From JAUQQI01 sp042408785 (GTDB lineage: Bacteria > Chloroflexota > Dehalococcoidia > JAUQQI01), in assembly GCA_042408785.1 (NCBI GenBank), contig JBHOQU010000082.1, positions 1 through 42,576 of the forward strand: DNA of 42,576 nucleotides, in the 5' to 3' direction. Shown here piece after piece: positions 42,139-42,576 of the stretch. Both the position numbers and the translations under genes were made by a program. How positions within the stretch are numbered: the first letter of the stretch is position 1; every line of letters begins with the position of its first letter. The notes beneath the pieces are model-generated. The model was given only the letters and a program-made list of their open reading frames with translations. It had not been told where the DNA came from and made no database searches.

Positions 42139-42177
42139 AACCTTGACATAAGTTGTTTCACAACTTATGTCAAGGTT
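42139..42177. repeat. Palindrome with 18-bp arms
   Basis: A perfect inverted repeat: AACCTTGACATAAGTTGT (42139-42156), loop TTC, and its complement (42160-42177). TTGACA is exposed on both strands. It shares TTGACATAA with the other elements downstream. Confidence 0.85.
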
Positions 42178-42180
42178 GGT

Positions 42181-42208
42181 CGGGCGCCAGAGGCGCCTTC
42201 GGCGCCCG
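42181..42208. repeat. GC-rich hairpin
   Basis: CGGGCGCC and GGCGCCCG flank a 12-base loop; an inner alternative pairing GGCGCC-TTC-GGCGCC is also possible. It stands between two TTGACATAA elements. Confidence 0.6.
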
Positions 42209-42216
42209 TTCCGCCG

Positions 42217-42246
42217 CCAGAGTAGACTTGACATAACCTGTCATGC
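42217..42246 (+). repeat. TTGACATAACCT direct repeat, copy 1
   Basis: From AGACTTGACATAACCT at 42224 to TCATGC at 42246 it matches copy 2 (42326-42348) at 22 of 23 positions. Both copies are preceded by CCAG. Its first 16 bases form perfect terminal inverted repeats with 42349-42364. Confidence 0.8.
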
Positions 42247-42325
42247 GGCGTAACTTCCCGCAGAACTTGCGGTAGGGCCCGTAAGGTGGGCCGGTCCCAG
42301 GCTGCCGTGGCTCTTGGCAACCCAG

Positions 42326-42364
42326 AGACTTGACATAACCTCTCATGCAGGTTATGTCAAGTCT
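42326..42364. repeat. TTGACATAACCT palindrome, copy 2
   Basis: A perfect inverted repeat with 16-bp arms: AGACTTGACATAACCT (42326-42341), a 7-base loop CTCATGC, and the complement (42349-42364). Its left arm plus loop repeats copy 1, 102 bases upstream. Confidence 0.85.
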
Positions 42365-42534
42365 GCAGATTTAGCCATTTTTGTCGATAACCTGGTGAGC
42401 AGTTCTCAACCCTCACGGCCATGCGCCCAACGGCTAAATTATCCACCGTCCGGCGGCAGTTTAGGCGTAACCGCAACGTCCCCGGCTGAGCTATAACAGT
42501 AATCGGGCCGGTTAACAGCCGAAGGCAGGATGCG

Positions 42535-42576
42535 ATGGTTCGGACGATTTACGCCGCGTTCTTGCTGACCTTCGCG
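42535..42576 (+). CDS. Start of a possible secreted protein, cut by the window edge
   Basis: Fourteen codons from an ATG: MVRTIYAAFLLTFA, the beginning of a signal-peptide-like sequence. AAGGCAGGA lies just upstream, and TATAAC at 42492-42497 might be a -10 box. Too little is present to name a family. Confidence 0.4.
   Translation, partial: MVRTIYAAFLLTFA

Larger units (their letters stand above)
41964..42534. other. Non-coding repeat-rich stretch
   Basis: About 570 bases without a convincing gene. It holds a single CRISPR-repeat-like unit, an 18-bp-arm palindrome, a GC-rich hairpin, two direct copies of a TTGACATAACCT element and an inverted copy of its first 16 bases. Base composition is clearly lower in G+C than the coding regions. 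No tRNA or rRNA is seen. Confidence 0.7.

Noticed and set aside
41964..42534. CRISPR array
   Set aside because: Only one repeat-like unit is present, with no regular spacing of further copies; the other repeats are palindromes of a different sequence.

Overview
The window is a GC-rich chromosomal segment, packed with genes, from a free-living, aerobically respiring and probably thermophilic bacterium. The gene content fits Chloroflexota best: an alternative complex III operon with ActB split into two genes, several secreted cupredoxins with Pro/Thr linkers, and a GreA with an extra N-terminal domain. This placement is inference, since no rRNA or tRNA gene is present. Strong Shine-Dalgarno sites (AAGGAGGTG type) and sigma-70-like promoters are common, and some genes have a -10 box only 5-15 nt before the start codon.

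Bases 1-8572 (minus strand) hold the respiratory part: a small membrane protein, pentaheme ActA, molybdopterin-fold ActB1, four-cluster ActB2, two NrfD-type membrane subunits, ActD and monoheme ActE, then a lipoprotein cupredoxin cut by the window edge. One clear promoter (8029-8057) precedes the series. The complex should oxidise quinol and pass electrons to a c-type cytochrome or cupredoxin; no terminal oxidase is in view. A Nudix hydrolase and a class III aminotransferase follow.

Bases 10000-23600 are mixed housekeeping and envelope genes: an S9 peptidase, a VOC protein, an MFS carrier, two divergent cupredoxin genes that are clear paralogues, a secreted lamin-tail protein, then a compact plus-strand operon (glycolipid-type glycosyltransferase, MFS, PdxH, alpha/beta hydrolase, small protein, PncC-like protein) that collides tail to tail with a NadD-like gene. 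A membrane protein of unknown function and a YggT protein follow.

Bases 23600-38800 form a carboxylate (acetate-type) uptake and activation island. It has two different sodium:solute symporter systems (VC_2705-type with DUF4212; ActP-type with DUF485), an MHS-family carrier, a cNMP/CBS/DUF294 regulator, a DnaQ-like exonuclease, a LytS/LytTR two-component pair and two tandem AMP-forming acyl-CoA synthetases. A related 20-bp motif lies upstream of three of its transcription units (exonuclease-symporter, DUF294 regulator, synthetases). This is the best candidate for a shared operator and for a coherent, little-described regulatory system.

Bases 38800-42576 hold ribosomal protein L25 behind an attenuator-like leader, an Hsp20, the GreA fusion, an apparently solitary DNA methyltransferase, and a 570-base non-coding stretch. 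That stretch contains a CRISPR-repeat-like single unit and a family of TTGACATAA palindromes. The start of a possible secreted protein lies at the right edge.
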